From Planctomycetota bacterium (GTDB taxonomy: Bacteria > Planctomycetota > Phycisphaerae > Sedimentisphaerales > Anaerobacaceae), in the NCBI GenBank assembly GCA_023128595.1, contig JAGMDR010000071.1, positions 1-54,266 on the forward strand: a DNA stretch of 54,266 nt. The letters are read 5' to 3'. Position numbers and translations under genes: made by a program. Positions 24,931 to 32,560 of the stretch are shown one piece after another. The notes under the pieces were generated by a model, which made no database searches, was not told the DNA's origin, and saw only the letters and a program-made list of their open reading frames with translations. Within the stretch, counting starts at the first letter, position 1. Every line of letters starts with the position of its first letter.

Positions 24931-24964
24931 TTGACTATATGGTCAAACAACCATATAGCATAAT
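24931..24964 (+). promoter_or_regulatory. lexA promoter with embedded palindromic operator
   Basis: TTGACT (24931-24936), a 17-base spacer and TATAGC (24954-24959) form a promoter about 50 bases before lexA. Between and over these elements lies a perfect 9-base inverted repeat, CTATATGGT (24935-24943) and ACCATATAG (24950-24958), with a 6-base centre. Its placement across the -35/-10 spacer is ideal for autorepression by LexA. The sequence differs from both the E. coli and Bacillus SOS boxes. This is consistent with lineage-specific LexA operators. Confidence 0.7.
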
Positions 24965-24974
24965 AAGGCTGTTT

Positions 24975-25018
24975 GGGTACTGATTGTGAAGCCATCGGGG
25001 TATTGATTATGAAGGCAT
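24975..25018 (+). repeat. Imperfect tandem duplication at the lexA start
   Basis: A 21-base segment at 24975-24995 (GGGTACTGATTGTGAAGCCAT) recurs at 24998-25018 with three substitutions, at a period of 23 bases. The second copy contains the lexA ATG at 25009. In the first copy the equivalent start triplet is GTG. The duplicated start lies out of frame by the 23-base offset. Confidence 0.75.
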
Positions 25019-25629
25019 TAACTAAGAGGCAGCACGAAGTGCTTATATATGTAGAGGGCCGTCTGCGGGACAATAATCCGCCGAGCCAGCGGGAGATCGC
25101 CCGGCACTTCGGGCTGGCCCAGAACGCCGCTTATCAATTGGTGAGGTACCTCAAGAACAAAGGCTACCTTACAGATTCAGGCGGGCATCGCCGGCTCAGG
25201 CTCTCTAAGGAATACATCGGGAGCAAAGAACCAGGCGAGGGCATCCCCGTTGTCGGTCGCGTAGCAGCGGGTGAGCCGATATTGGCCCAGGAGAATATCG
25301 AAGGATATGTGAACCTAAAAAAGCTGTTCGGCCGGTCCGAGGATGCGTTTCTGCTGAAAGTCGTTGGCGATAGTATGGTCGATGAAGGTATTATGGACGG
25401 CGACCTTGTGCTGGTCAAACCCAGCTCGACAATTGATAACGGGCGAATCGGCGTGGTGCTGCTGGATGACGAGGCAACGGTTAAAAGGGTGTATATCCAA
25501 GCCAATCGAATAGCGCTTAAATCCGCCAACCGCGCCGCCGGGTATAAGACCCGATACATAAAACGGGCCGAAAGAGACGTTCGTATAATCGGTAAGGTGA
25601 TAGGCTGTTTAAGGACGGATATACATTAG
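25009..25629 (+). CDS. lexA: LexA family SOS repressor
   Basis: This 206-residue repressor-protease reads from the ATG at 25009. The N-terminal winged helix is residues 1-66, with recognition-helix region SQREIARHFGLAQNAAYQLV at 26-45. The self-cleavage site is A87-G88 in VAAGEP. The catalytic dyad is S122 (GDSM) and K159 (TVKR). All key residues are present, so RecA-stimulated cleavage is expected. The recognition helix differs from the E. coli sequence, matching the unusual palindrome upstream. The frame could be read from a TTG at 24973, but the ATG has normal family length. The gene precedes DUF72 and dnaE-like genes, a possible damage-response neighbourhood. Confidence 0.93.
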   Translation: MKALTKRQHEVLIYVEGRLRDNNPPSQREIARHFGLAQNAAYQLVRYLKNKGYLTDSGGHRRLRLSKEYIGSKEPGEGIPVVGRVAAGEPILAQENIEGYVNLKKLFGRSEDAFLLKVVGDSMVDEGIMDGDLVLVKPSSTIDNGRIGVVLLDDEATVKRVYIQANRIALKSANRAAGYKTRYIKRAERDVRIIGKVIGCLRTDIH

Positions 25630-25854
25630 TAGTGGTCTGTTGCAGTTTAATTGATGGCTGTCATTGCGAAGGAGCGAAGCGACTGCGGCAATCTCAAGCC
25701 TCAGTGCGCAAAAACCGGCTATTTTCTTGGGAGCGCAGCGAAGCAGTCTCTCTTATTCGAAGGCAGGAGATTGCCACGGCCTTTCAGGCCTCGCAATGAC
25801 AATAGAATACGCAGTACGTCATTGCGAGGAGCGAAGCGATGAAGCAATCTCGAC
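25630..25854 (+). repeat. Palindromic repeat element, complex copy after lexA
   Basis: This non-coding stretch begins with TAGTGGTCTGT right after the lexA stop. Thirty bases from that point comes GTCATTGCGAAGG, and the matching arm CCTCGCAATGAC ends at 25800. Internal arms GGCAATCTC and GAGATTGCC also pair. A further half copy, GTCATTGCGAGGAGCGAAGC and on to 25854, follows in the same orientation. Open frames through this region translate the repeat and are not genes. The family is related to the element at 29731-29849 and resembles small REP/MITE-like repeats seen in many bacterial genomes. Confidence 0.85.
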
Positions 25855-25963
25855 TTTTTCAATAGGCCCTTGTGCGGGAACGACAAATTGTATTACATTG
25901 TTACTGAGCTAACACTTACGGTGGTAGCGGATTCAGAAGCAGTTACTCTGAATAGGGATAAAA
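25855..25963 (+). promoter_or_regulatory. Upstream region of the DUF72 gene with an inverted repeat
   Basis: This short intergenic stretch follows the repeats. It contains a perfect 7-base inverted repeat, ATTCAGA (25931-25937) and TCTGAAT (25947-25953), immediately before AGGG and the ATG at 25964. It could be an operator or an RNA hairpin near the ribosome site. No copy of the lexA palindrome was found here. Confidence 0.4.
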
Positions 25964-26815
25964 ATGGATGGTCGAATTTACATAGGGATAGCGGGCTGGT
26001 CGTATGCGGACTGGAACGGGATTGTCTATACACAATCGGGGGTCGATAAGCTCGAATATGTCAGCGGCTTTGTCGATGTAATCGAGATTAACAGCACGTT
26101 CTATCGCCCCCCCGCCGAGCGAAACAGCGTATCCTGGCTGAAGAGGACCTCGGCCAATCCGCAGTTTTTCTTTACCGCCAAACTGCACCGTGAAATTACC
26201 CACGAAGGCAAAATCGACCCGGCAACCGTCAAGCAGTTCCATACGGGCTTTAAGCCTTTGCTCGACGAAGGCAAATTGAGACAACTGCTGGTGCAGTTCA
26301 GGTACGACTTTGCCGATTCGCAGCAGAGCCGGCGGCATCTATCCGAGATAGTGAAGAATTTTTCCGAAACGTTCAGCTTAGTGGTGGAGGTCAGGCATAA
26401 ATCCTGGCAGATGCCGGGTGCGCTGAATTTCCTCCAGGGGCTCGGCGTTGCCGTCTGCAATCTCGATTATCCGACCACGTGGAACTCATTCGACATGCAG
26501 CTTTGCACGGTAGGCACAAACGGTTATTTCAGGATGCACGGAAGAAACAGAGAAAAGTGGTTCAGCAAGGCCGGCAGGGATGAAACTTACGATTACTATT
26601 ACGAGGACAGTGAGCTTGCTCAGATAAAAAAACGGCTCGATAAACTGGCCAAGGCCTTCGAATCGCTCACCGTTATCGCCAACAATCACTACCGGGGCGC
26701 CGAGCTTGCCAATGCACTTGAGCTAAAGGCGCTGGTTACGGGGCAAAAACAGCCCGTCCCCGAGGGTCTTTTAAGGAGTTATCCGGACCTGGCAAGGATT
26801 GCCTTAAATGTATAA
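25964..26815 (+). CDS. DUF72 (YecE-like) family protein
   Basis: This 283-residue TIM-barrel-like protein begins GRIYIGIAGWSYADWNGIVY and has the DUF72 hallmark sequence FYRPPAERNSVSWLKRTSAN, about residues 45-65. FFFTAKLHREITHEGK, around residue 70, VEVRHKSWQM, near 145, and YFRMHGRNREKWF, near 187, are further conserved motifs. The C-terminus has VIANNHYRGAELANALELKAL, strongly conserved. The biochemical role of DUF72 is not established. It lies 38 bases before the DnaE-like gene on the same strand and after lexA, so a link to DNA metabolism is possible but unproven. Length is normal. Confidence 0.9.
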   Translation: MDGRIYIGIAGWSYADWNGIVYTQSGVDKLEYVSGFVDVIEINSTFYRPPAERNSVSWLKRTSANPQFFFTAKLHREITHEGKIDPATVKQFHTGFKPLLDEGKLRQLLVQFRYDFADSQQSRRHLSEIVKNFSETFSLVVEVRHKSWQMPGALNFLQGLGVAVCNLDYPTTWNSFDMQLCTVGTNGYFRMHGRNREKWFSKAGRDETYDYYYEDSELAQIKKRLDKLAKAFESLTVIANNHYRGAELANALELKALVTGQKQPVPEGLLRSYPDLARIALNV

Positions 26816-26853
26816 TCGTTCATTAGATTGTCGTTCGTCAGGGTGGAGAAGGT

Positions 26854-29733
26854 ATGCGCATAGCCGCACTTGCCTGCAGGAGTTACTACAGCCTTTTGAG
26901 AGGGCCGGTCTCGGTGCAGCGGCTCGTCCAAAGGGCCAAGGAGTACGGCTACGGCGCCATTGCCCTAACGGACGTCAATTCGATGTATGGGGCGGCGGAT
27001 TTTTGCAAATCAGCCAAACAGGCAGATATAAAGGCGGTCCTCGGCGTAGAGATTCTGACCGATACCCAAAGGGCCGTGCTGCTTGCCGAGAGCAGGGCTG
27101 GGTATGAAAATCTTTGCAGAATAACTACGGCAAGAAACCTCGATACCAACTTCTGCCTGATTGAGCAGCTAAAGAGGCACAACAAAGGTCTTATCTGTAT
27201 TTGCTCCCAACAAAGGCTGCTAAAGCTCCTGCAAGAGATATTTCACAGGGATTATCTATTTGCCGGCTGTAAAGGGCCGGCACCGGCTAAGTGGGCAAGG
27301 GCGAATAAGATAGCAGCTATCGCCTGCGAAGATTTCAACTACCTGGATGACAGCGATATAGTTACAGCCAGGCTTTTGGCAAGGATAAGGCGGTTAAGCG
27401 TGGCCGGGCCGGGGCCGCCGGATTGCTGCGGATTCAATAAGCTCATACCAGAAACGCAATTCAGGCGAAGGTTTCCGGGCTGCCCTGAAGCGCTCCGTAA
27501 TGCCGAACAGATAGCTCAGCGCTGCAACTTCCAATTACTAAACGGACGGTATTTCTTACCTAAAGTCAAGCTTACCAAAGGCAGAGCCGCCGACGCCGAG
27601 CTGGCCAGACTTTGCCACATTGGCCTTGCGAAGAAATATAATCCCGTGGACAAGGAAATTGTTAAGCGGCTCGAACGCGAGCTGGCAGTCATACGAAAGA
27701 ACAAGTTCAGTGATTACTTTCTGGTGGTCCACAGGATAGTCAGCTTTGCAAAGCAAAACGGCATCCCCGTAGAAGTGCGCGGCTCGGCGGCGGGGTCGCT
27801 CGCGGCACATTTATTAGGCTTTACGAGGGTATGCCCTATTGCGAACAATCTATACTTCGAGCGTTTTATGAACCCCGGCAGAAAAGACTGTCCCGATATT
27901 GATATTGACTTTTGCTGGAGAAGGCGGGACGAGGTGATAAAGTTCTGCTACGAACACTGGGGATATGAAAACGTCGCAATGATTTCAAATATCAACAGAT
28001 ACCGCCGTCGCAGCGCCATTCGAGACGTGGGAAGGTTCCTCGACCTGGAGCCAAACCAGATAAACGAGCTTGTCAACACGCGAAAACCAAATCCCGATTC
28101 TGCCGTCTATAAGTTAGCTGAGAGGATAATGGACGTGCCCAGGCACTTAGGCGTCCACTGCGGCGGCATCGTTATCACTCCCAAGCCGGTCAGATGTATC
28201 GCACCTCTCGAGCGGGCAAACAAAGGCGTGATTATAACTCAATACGATAAAACGGCCGCCGAGGCCGTGGGGCTGGTTAAGATCGACCTCTTGGGTAACA
28301 GGGCGCTTTCAACAGTAAACGAGGCGGTGCATATTATCAGCAAGCCCGCTAAGAGTATGGACATCGACGCCATAGACCCAAACGATGAAAAAACAGCGAA
28401 GCTGCTAATCGCCGGTGACAGCCTCGGCGTATTTCAATGTGAATCGCCGGGGATGAGACAACTTTTGCGCGGGCTTAAGGTCAAGAGCAAGAAAGATGCC
28501 GCAATCGCCCTGTCGCTAATCAGGCCCGGCCCCGCTTCAGGTGGGATGAAGGCCGAATTCATCGAGCGGCACGTCAATGGAAAGCCGTTCCGGTATCTGC
28601 ACCCGAAAATGAAGGATGTCCTCGGTGACACTTACGGCGTTATGCTGTATCAGGAGGATGTGATGCGGATAGCCGTTGAGATCGCCGGCTACAGCCTGGC
28701 CGAGGCCAACCAGTTCAGGACGGAGGTGTCGAAGAAGGTTTCCGCCGTGCGTCTGCAGGCCCAGTATGTCGATTTCGTATATTCCAAGGCCGAGCAGGAA
28801 GGGATCGACCGCCAGAGTGCCGAGGCCATCTGGGAGCAGATACTGAAGTTCGCTGCCTATTCGTACTGCAAGGCCCACGCGACGGTATATGCCAATATCG
28901 CGTGGCAGACGGCCTTTCTGAAGGCGCACTATCCGCAGCAGTTTTATACCTCGCTGTTTAACAATCACCACGGGATGTATCCGCTGAGGGTCTATGTGTG
29001 GGAGGCCATAAGGCACGGCATAAGGATACTGCCGCCCCACGTCAATCGCAGCCAAATTGAGTGGTCACCGCAGGGCAGAGCCATTCGCGCGGGTTTGAAT
29101 ATCATCAAGGGCCTAAGTTACAGCGTAACGGACGCAATTGTTCGCCAAAGAAAGATTAGGCCTTTCGCCGACATAGACGACCTGCGCACGCGGGTAAAGT
29201 TCAATCGGCCGCAGTTGCAAAACCTTATTCACGTCGGCGCCTGTGACGGCTTAGGCAAAACCCGGCCTGCGATGCTGATGCAGTTACATTATGCGCCTTT
29301 GGACCCGAATCAACTGCTGCTCTTTGATCTCTACAATAATCCATCACGAAAACGACTGCCCGAATACGACCGGATAGCGAAATTGAAAGCCGAGGTTGAC
29401 GTTACCGGAATTCCATTTAGCCTCCATCCGGCGCTGTTGCTGCAGATAAAGCACACGCCAACGGCCAGCCTGAGCAGATTCATCAACAGGGAAGTTACCG
29501 TAGCCGGCTTTGTGGCCACCGCACGACGGGCCAGGACCAGCAACGGCCGGGTAATGGGCTTTGTAACATTAGAGGATTCCACCGGCCTGGCAGAGATAAC
29601 CTTCTTTCCCGATAAGATAAACCTGTATCAAAACATCTGTTCGGCCGGGGGGGCGATCTGGATAAAAGGCAAAGTTACCGAGCATCTATCATCGATTACT
29701 TTAGAAGGCAGGGATTGCGGCAGAGTGGCGTAG
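26854..29733 (+). CDS. DnaE2-like DNA polymerase III alpha subunit with degenerate PHP domain
   Basis: This is a 959-residue C-family polymerase. The PHP domain at the N-terminus reads LACRSYYSLLRG where family members have two histidines and an aspartate, so the metal ligands are gone. Palm-domain catalytic aspartates are in CPDIDIDF, near residues 345-352, and KIDLLGNRALS, near residue 477. Fingers-region motifs such as FQCESPGMRQLL and LIRPGPASGGMKAEFI are intact. A helix-hairpin-helix region (LIHVGACDGLG) and an OB fold (VTVAGFVATARRART) close the protein, which lacks the long tau-binding C-terminus. Size and layout fit error-prone DnaE2 rather than the replicase. The stop codon lies at the left end of a repeat element. 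GGAGAAGG precedes the ATG. Confidence 0.88.
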   Translation: MRIAALACRSYYSLLRGPVSVQRLVQRAKEYGYGAIALTDVNSMYGAADFCKSAKQADIKAVLGVEILTDTQRAVLLAESRAGYENLCRITTARNLDTNFCLIEQLKRHNKGLICICSQQRLLKLLQEIFHRDYLFAGCKGPAPAKWARANKIAAIACEDFNYLDDSDIVTARLLARIRRLSVAGPGPPDCCGFNKLIPETQFRRRFPGCPEALRNAEQIAQRCNFQLLNGRYFLPKVKLTKGRAADAELARLCHIGLAKKYNPVDKEIVKRLERELAVIRKNKFSDYFLVVHRIVSFAKQNGIPVEVRGSAAGSLAAHLLGFTRVCPIANNLYFERFMNPGRKDCPDIDIDFCWRRRDEVIKFCYEHWGYENVAMISNINRYRRRSAIRDVGRFLDLEPNQINELVNTRKPNPDSAVYKLAERIMDVPRHLGVHCGGIVITPKPVRCIAPLERANKGVIITQYDKTAAEAVGLVKIDLLGNRALSTVNEAVHIISKPAKSMDIDAIDPNDEKTAKLLIAGDSLGVFQCESPGMRQLLRGLKVKSKKDAAIALSLIRPGPASGGMKAEFIERHVNGKPFRYLHPKMKDVLGDTYGVMLYQEDVMRIAVEIAGYSLAEANQFRTEVSKKVSAVRLQAQYVDFVYSKAEQEGIDRQSAEAIWEQILKFAAYSYCKAHATVYANIAWQTAFLKAHYPQQFYTSLFNNHHGMYPLRVYVWEAIRHGIRILPPHVNRSQIEWSPQGRAIRAGLNIIKGLSYSVTDAIVRQRKIRPFADIDDLRTRVKFNRPQLQNLIHVGACDGLGKTRPAMLMQLHYAPLDPNQLLLFDLYNNPSRKRLPEYDRIAKLKAEVDVTGIPFSLHPALLLQIKHTPTASLSRFINREVTVAGFVATARRARTSNGRVMGFVTLEDSTGLAEITFFPDKINLYQNICSAGGAIWIKGKVTEHLSSITLEGRDCGRVA

Positions 29734-29849
29734 TGGTCTGTCAAGATCGAATTAGTACCTGTCATTGCGAGGAGGCCGAAGGCCGACACGGCAATCTCAA
29801 TCCGCTCGAAGACCGGAGATTGCCACGGCCTTTCAGGCCTCGCAATGAC
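29731..29849 (+). repeat. Palindromic repeat element after the dnaE-like gene
   Basis: The element opens with TAGTGGTCTGT, the same 11 bases as after lexA, and has GTCATTGCGAGG exactly 30 bases on. The matching arm CCTCGCAATGAC ends at 29849. Inner arms GGCAATCTC (29790-29798) and GAGATTGCC (29816-29824) pair, giving a long hairpin. Its first three bases are the TAG stop of the polymerase gene. It is in the same orientation as the copy after lexA. Confidence 0.85.
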
Positions 29850-29895
29850 GACTCCTCAAATCCTATGCGACAAAGCAGCAGGTAGGGCAAGGAAC

Positions 29896-30744
29896 CTATC
29901 TGGCGATTTCTTTGCGCAGCCATTCGATGCTTTGCTCGATCTTTCCAGGCGCCGCTTCACATTCTATTGACAGCCAACCATCCCAGTCGATTTCCTTGAG
30001 CAGCTCGATACAGCCCGCGATGTTCTCGGCGTTGACGCCTTCCCCGATACCGACGACCGAGCAGGCGATGCCGGTCATCCCGCCGCGGACGGCCTCGGCA
30101 AGCTCTTCGCTGACGTCCTTGATGTGGCAGTGCGAGACCTTGTCGCGAAACCGCTTTAGAAACTTGACCGGGTCCTGCCCCGCGATAAAGACATTGCCCG
30201 TGTCCATGTTCATCTTCAAATACGGCGAGTCATAGAAGCCGAGAATCTGCTCCATACTATCCGGATCGGTTGTGTAGGGTCCGTGCGGCTCGACATTGAT
30301 AATGATGTCATATTCCTGGGCCCAATCGAGCACGACGCGGTAGTACTGCTTCATAAGGACCATCACCTCGTCGTCGGTGTAGCCTTCGGGCTTGCGTCCG
30401 CCGTCTGTCGTGTCCACGCAGGGGCAACCGAGGCCCTTGGCGAACTGGATGGTCCGAACCGTGTAGCCGATCCCGCGGTGCTGACCCTCGGGGCAGGACA
30501 TTGGATAGGCAGCGTCGAGCTGGGAGGCCTTCAGACCCATTGAGTCCAGGTAGCTCTTGAGCTTGAGCGGGTTGGAATGAAGGGGGATATGCGGATTATA
30601 GCCCAGGGCCTGGACGAAGTAATCCCCGTCGATTGTGCCGAACTCGACGTACTCCATATCGTGCTCCTTGGCAACCTGGCAGGGGACGTCATAAGAGACG
30701 TCAAAGTGCCGCCAATTGTCAACGTGCATGCTTAGCTTTATCAT
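29896..30744 (-). CDS. Sugar phosphate isomerase/epimerase-like TIM barrel
   Basis: This 282-residue protein is of the xylose isomerase-like TIM-barrel superfamily. MIKLSMHVDNWRHFDVSY begins strand 1. IIINVEPHGPYTTDPDSMEQIL, about residues 149-170, gives the first metal glutamate. KMNMDTGNVFIAG, near 180, gives D and N ligands, and SHCHIKDVSEEL, near 205, gives H. WLSIECEAAPGKIEQSIEWL at the C-terminus holds the last glutamate. The ligand set is complete, so it is probably an active isomerase or epimerase on a keto or aldo sugar. The substrate is unknown. GGAGTTAAATT precedes the ATG. The nearest neighbours are redox genes and a repeat, so the context is weak. Confidence 0.85.
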   Translation of the reverse strand: MIKLSMHVDNWRHFDVSYDVPCQVAKEHDMEYVEFGTIDGDYFVQALGYNPHIPLHSNPLKLKSYLDSMGLKASQLDAAYPMSCPEGQHRGIGYTVRTIQFAKGLGCPCVDTTDGGRKPEGYTDDEVMVLMKQYYRVVLDWAQEYDIIINVEPHGPYTTDPDSMEQILGFYDSPYLKMNMDTGNVFIAGQDPVKFLKRFRDKVSHCHIKDVSEELAEAVRGGMTGIACSVVGIGEGVNAENIAGCIELLKEIDWDGWLSIECEAAPGKIEQSIEWLRKEIAR

Positions 30745-30811
30745 AATTTAACTCCTTTTCTCTGGTTGTTTGCAAGTAACATATTCATTGCTTTGTCTCA
30801 AGGGCCGGCGC

Positions 30812-31288
30812 TTAGCCCGGTTCGGTGATCTCAGCTTTTTTGATCCTGTGTGTATCGTGACAATCGGTGCAGACAGGCGGGGGCTTCGCTGCGGCAGCTT
30901 TCAGGCCGGAGATGTCGTGCCTTTTGTGACACTTCAGGCACATTGCATCGACCCGGCCGCGCTCAAAAGTAACATCGGGCGGGGTTGCGCCGATATCTTC
31001 ATCGTTCGCGTGCCCGGCGCTGACGCCGTGGCAGCCAACACACGTGATTCTTGCCTTGAGATGCGCCTTACTCAATTCTTCTTTGACAAACGTGATATGA
31101 CAGACGTAGCAGGCGGCGTTGGCGCCGAGGGGATTGGTTTCGTCAAATTGCGCAGCGGCCTCGGCTTCGGCGCCGATGCTGTTATCAGGGGGCGGACAAC
31201 ACGAGCACATACAGGCCAGGGTTGCCAATCCGGCGGTAACGATGACAAGCAGAGCCAGCCTTATACTCTTTCCCAGTTCCTGAGCCAT
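30812..31288 (-). CDS. Tetraheme c-type cytochrome, putative lipoprotein
   Basis: This 158-residue exported protein has four C-x-x-C-H heme sites at about residues 60-64 (CYVCH), 83-87 (CVGCH), 117-121 (CLKCH) and 140-144 (CTDCH). The N-terminal helix LALLVIVTAGLATLAC ends in a cysteine and could be a lipobox, although the -3 position is not ideal. Another cysteine cluster, MCSCC, follows. It probably carries electrons in the periplasm. The preferred ATG at 31288 has GGAG five bases upstream and overlaps the end of the aldo/keto reductase-like gene by 28 bases, so the two are translationally linked. The redox partner is unknown. Confidence 0.87.
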   Translation of the reverse strand: MAQELGKSIRLALLVIVTAGLATLACMCSCCPPPDNSIGAEAEAAAQFDETNPLGANAACYVCHITFVKEELSKAHLKARITCVGCHGVSAGHANDEDIGATPPDVTFERGRVDAMCLKCHKRHDISGLKAAAAKPPPVCTDCHDTHRIKKAEITEPG

Positions 31289-32340
31289 TGATACTCCGGG
31301 GTAAGGTTGGCGTGGTAGTTCTCGGTGCACGTGCGGATGGCGTCTTTGTCTTTGGAAGTCAGCGGCTTGTCGCGCTCATACGAGCCCTTCACGTTTTCTT
31401 CGAGCTGGGCGGTGGTATTGACGCCCGGGATGACGGCCGAGATGCGAGGCTCGGCAAGCATTTTTTTGACCAGAACGTGGGCATTCTTGTCCACCTTGCC
31501 CTTTATCTCACGGGGTTTTATGCCGAAGGTGGTCCCCGCGCCGAACGGCTTTAGGCCGATCACGCCCACGTCCTTTTCTCTGGCCAGCTTGAGCAGACTG
31601 TCACCGCCGAGCTCCTCGGTAAGAAAAAGGTACGGGAAGATGATCACCGAGAACCGGGGGTACTCGTTGAGGATGCGGCGGAAGAGCTTTGGGTTGTGGG
31701 CCGAGATGCCGAGATAGCGAATCTTGCCCTGCCGATGCACCTTGTCGAAGGCCTCAACCACCATATCGAGGATTCTGTGGCTGACCATAAGCATAGTGGG
31801 AATGGCCGTCTGGCCCTCGCCCCAGGTCGCACCGACCGGTCGCCAGATGTCGAGCATGTCCGTCTTGTAGTGTTTGAGTCGCCCGTCGATTTCGCTCAGG
31901 AAACGCTTCTTCGAGAGTTCCTTTTCATATTCTTCGGTGAGCTTCTGGGGCCAGGATGCAAACCCGATGTACCAGTTCTTGCGTTTGCCGCGGAGGGCCT
32001 GGCCGTATTGCTCGCACTCGGCGACGATGTTGGTATCGAGATAATTTATGCCGAGCTCGGCGGCACGTTCGAGCACCTCCACGCGGTTCTCCAGGCCGAG
32101 CGAGCCGTGGCCGCCCAGACTGACTTCGGAGATCATCAGTTTTGTCTTGCCCAGCCGGCGATAGCCCATTTTAGCGTTGTAGTTGAGTATCTTCGACGTA
32201 TCGGCCTTCGATTTCTTTGCCGACTTGCCGGTTTTCGGTGCGGCACGTACCTGTCCGGCCAACGTGCCGGCGATTGTCCCTGCTGCCGCAAGAGACGTCT
32301 TGCGAATGAATTTCCGCCTGGAGAGCTTGTCCGTATTCAT
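31261..32340 (-). CDS. Tat-exported aldo/keto reductase-like protein with degenerate active site
   Basis: This 359-residue protein has a twin-arginine signal at 1-34 (SRRKFIRK, then a hydrophobic stretch to Q-V-R-A-A-P). The body keeps the AKR barrel outline: YRRLGKTKLMISEVSLGGHG, LGINYLDTNIVAECEQYG and LGISAHNPKLFRRI. The catalytic Tyr after D-T, the Lys of the next strand and the His of the D-I-x-L-H position appear to be replaced (DTNIVAE, WYIGFAS, LDIWRP). It may be a structural or redox-carrier relative rather than a classic reductase. The start at 32340 is supported by AAGGA upstream and by the signal; a longer frame to 32481 has neither. It pairs with the tetraheme cytochrome. Confidence 0.8.
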   Translation of the reverse strand: MNTDKLSRRKFIRKTSLAAAGTIAGTLAGQVRAAPKTGKSAKKSKADTSKILNYNAKMGYRRLGKTKLMISEVSLGGHGSLGLENRVEVLERAAELGINYLDTNIVAECEQYGQALRGKRKNWYIGFASWPQKLTEEYEKELSKKRFLSEIDGRLKHYKTDMLDIWRPVGATWGEGQTAIPTMLMVSHRILDMVVEAFDKVHRQGKIRYLGISAHNPKLFRRILNEYPRFSVIIFPYLFLTEELGGDSLLKLAREKDVGVIGLKPFGAGTTFGIKPREIKGKVDKNAHVLVKKMLAEPRISAVIPGVNTTAQLEENVKGSYERDKPLTSKDKDAIRTCTENYHANLTPEYQWLRNWERV

Positions 32341-32521
32341 AGGCTTTTCCTTTTCAAACTGCCTCGCACGGTTAAAATAGCCTTCGGCCCAATCGTACTG
32401 CTGAGCGAATCGGCCTTTATTATAGCCGGTTGCGCCTGTAAATTCTACGAAAAGATTTGACACTATTGTTACGCGCGCCAATAATCGACTCAGGATGTAT
32501 CTAAACCGCCGGTAACGATAA

Positions 32522-32540
32522 GGCGTTTTGAAAGAACGCC
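32522..32540 (+). promoter_or_regulatory. Hairpin in the leader of the beta-helix gene
   Basis: GGCGTT (32522-32527) and AACGCC (32535-32540) form a 6-base stem with a 7-base loop, 20 bases before the ATG at 32561. It lies in the 220-base divergent region between the aldo/keto reductase-like gene and the beta-helix gene. The role is unknown; there is no long T run, so termination is unlikely. Confidence 0.35.
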
Positions 32541-32560
32541 CTTTCTAACGGAGGCCAACT

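Noticed and set aside
24973-25008. Longer lexA start at the TTG of 24973
   Set aside because: It adds 12 residues not seen in the family, and lies in the imperfect duplicate of the real start region.
25660-25854. Possible CRISPR array or spaced repeat units
   Set aside because: The repeats are inverted arms of a palindrome with irregular spacing and no unique spacers of constant length, and there are no cas genes.
25651-25912. Open frames of 63-82 codons (about 25651-25842 and 25664-25912) between lexA and DUF72
   Set aside because: They translate the palindromic repeat itself, giving motifs such as R-S-D and R-G-A-K that recur wherever this element is read. No ribosome site or conservation supports them.
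32522-32540. Hairpin considered as a terminator between divergent genes
   Set aside because: It lacks a T run on either strand and lies inside the leader of the plus-strand gene.
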